6,126 bases of DNA from JANNHK01 sp034408875 (GTDB taxonomy: Bacteria > Actinomycetota > Acidimicrobiia > IMCC26256 > PALSA-610): positions 1-6,126 of the forward strand of contig JAWXCJ010000065.1 of the NCBI GenBank assembly GCA_034408875.1, in the 5' to 3' direction. Below the pieces are notes generated by a model. It was not told the origin of the DNA and ran no database searches. It worked only from the letters and a program-made list of their open reading frames with translations. Positions 5,984 to 6,126 of this stretch are shown here, piece by piece (the first letter of the stretch is position 1; each line of letters opens with the position of its first letter). A program made the position numbers and the translations under genes.

Positions 5984-6126
5984 GTCCGGAAGCGCTACCG
6001 ACGTTCGATGGGTTGGAAGGCACGTTCGTGCCGGACGACGCGCAGCTCTGGCGCTACCGCACGTTCGTGGATAGTTATCGCGCATTGTGGCGACTCGCCT
6101 ACCGCGTGGCGTTTCGATTGCTCGGC
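5980..6126 (+). CDS. Probable ECF RNA polymerase sigma factor (N-terminal 49 residues, cut by window end)
   Basis: The gene is open from GTG 5980 to the last base. No ATG, GTG or TTG lies in this frame between the TGA at 5908-5910 and 5980, so this is the earliest possible start. About 25 acidic, Pro-containing residues precede FVDSYRALWRLAYRVAFRLLG (about 29-49). That segment resembles the beginning of sigma-70 region 2 in ECF factors, where a Y-x-x-L-x-R-L-A-Y-R-x-x-x-x-LG pattern leads into the A-E-D-x-x-Q core helix. The diagnostic core lies beyond the window, so this is a pattern call. There is no ribosome site of its own; it overlaps the stop of the 13-codon ORF by GTGA. It is divergent from the DUF2330/cupredoxin operon, which it could control. 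Confidence 0.6.
   Translation, partial: MSPEALPTFDGLEGTFVPDDAQLWRYRTFVDSYRALWRLAYRVAFRLLG

Overview
The window is dense, high-GC DNA with C/G-rich third codon positions and several GTG starts. Together with an RsbU/RsbW-type fusion, a DUF2330 protein and an actinobacterial-style ABC-F protein, this points to an actinomycete-type bacterium. I would guess an uncultured member of Acidimicrobiia or a near relative, but that is inference from protein style, not a database match. There is no rRNA, tRNA, CRISPR array, insertion sequence or phage gene. The longest non-coding stretch is the 146-bp divergent gap at 5796-5941.

Layout, plus strand: (1) the 3' end of a SpoIIE-type PP2C phosphatase fused to an RsbW-like histidine-kinase-type ATPase domain (2-640). 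(2) A 90-nt leader, then a two-cassette ABC-F ATPase (731-2404). (3) A pair of membrane proteins with bacterial PH domains, resembling YdbS (2414-2905) and YdbT (2895-4310), overlapping by 11 nt. Minus strand: (4) a two-gene operon running leftwards, with a secreted, probably membrane-anchored DUF2330 protein (5795-4749) followed by a secreted type-1 copper protein (4752-4312), joined by an ATGA stop/start overlap. The YdbT-like and cupredoxin genes converge with a single base between their stop codons. Plus strand again: (5) a 13-codon ORF (5942-5983) whose stop overlaps the GTG start of what looks like an ECF sigma factor, cut off by the window end (5980-6126).

The left half reads as stress or antibiotic-protection functions: anti-sigma regulation, ribosome-associated ABC-F, and YdbST-like envelope proteins. 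The right half reads as an exported copper-protein module beside a divergent sigma-factor gene that might control it; both links are inferred from context. The protein-coding genes are mostly recognisable families. The most unusual structure is in the leaders. At the sigma gene, a perfect 8+1+8 dyad buries the GTG start codon, which has no Shine-Dalgarno of its own, while the preceding mini-ORF has a strong one. This looks like a translational-coupling switch. In the ABC-F leader a start-stop ATG-TAA sits two bases before an 8-bp hairpin, suggesting possible leader control.
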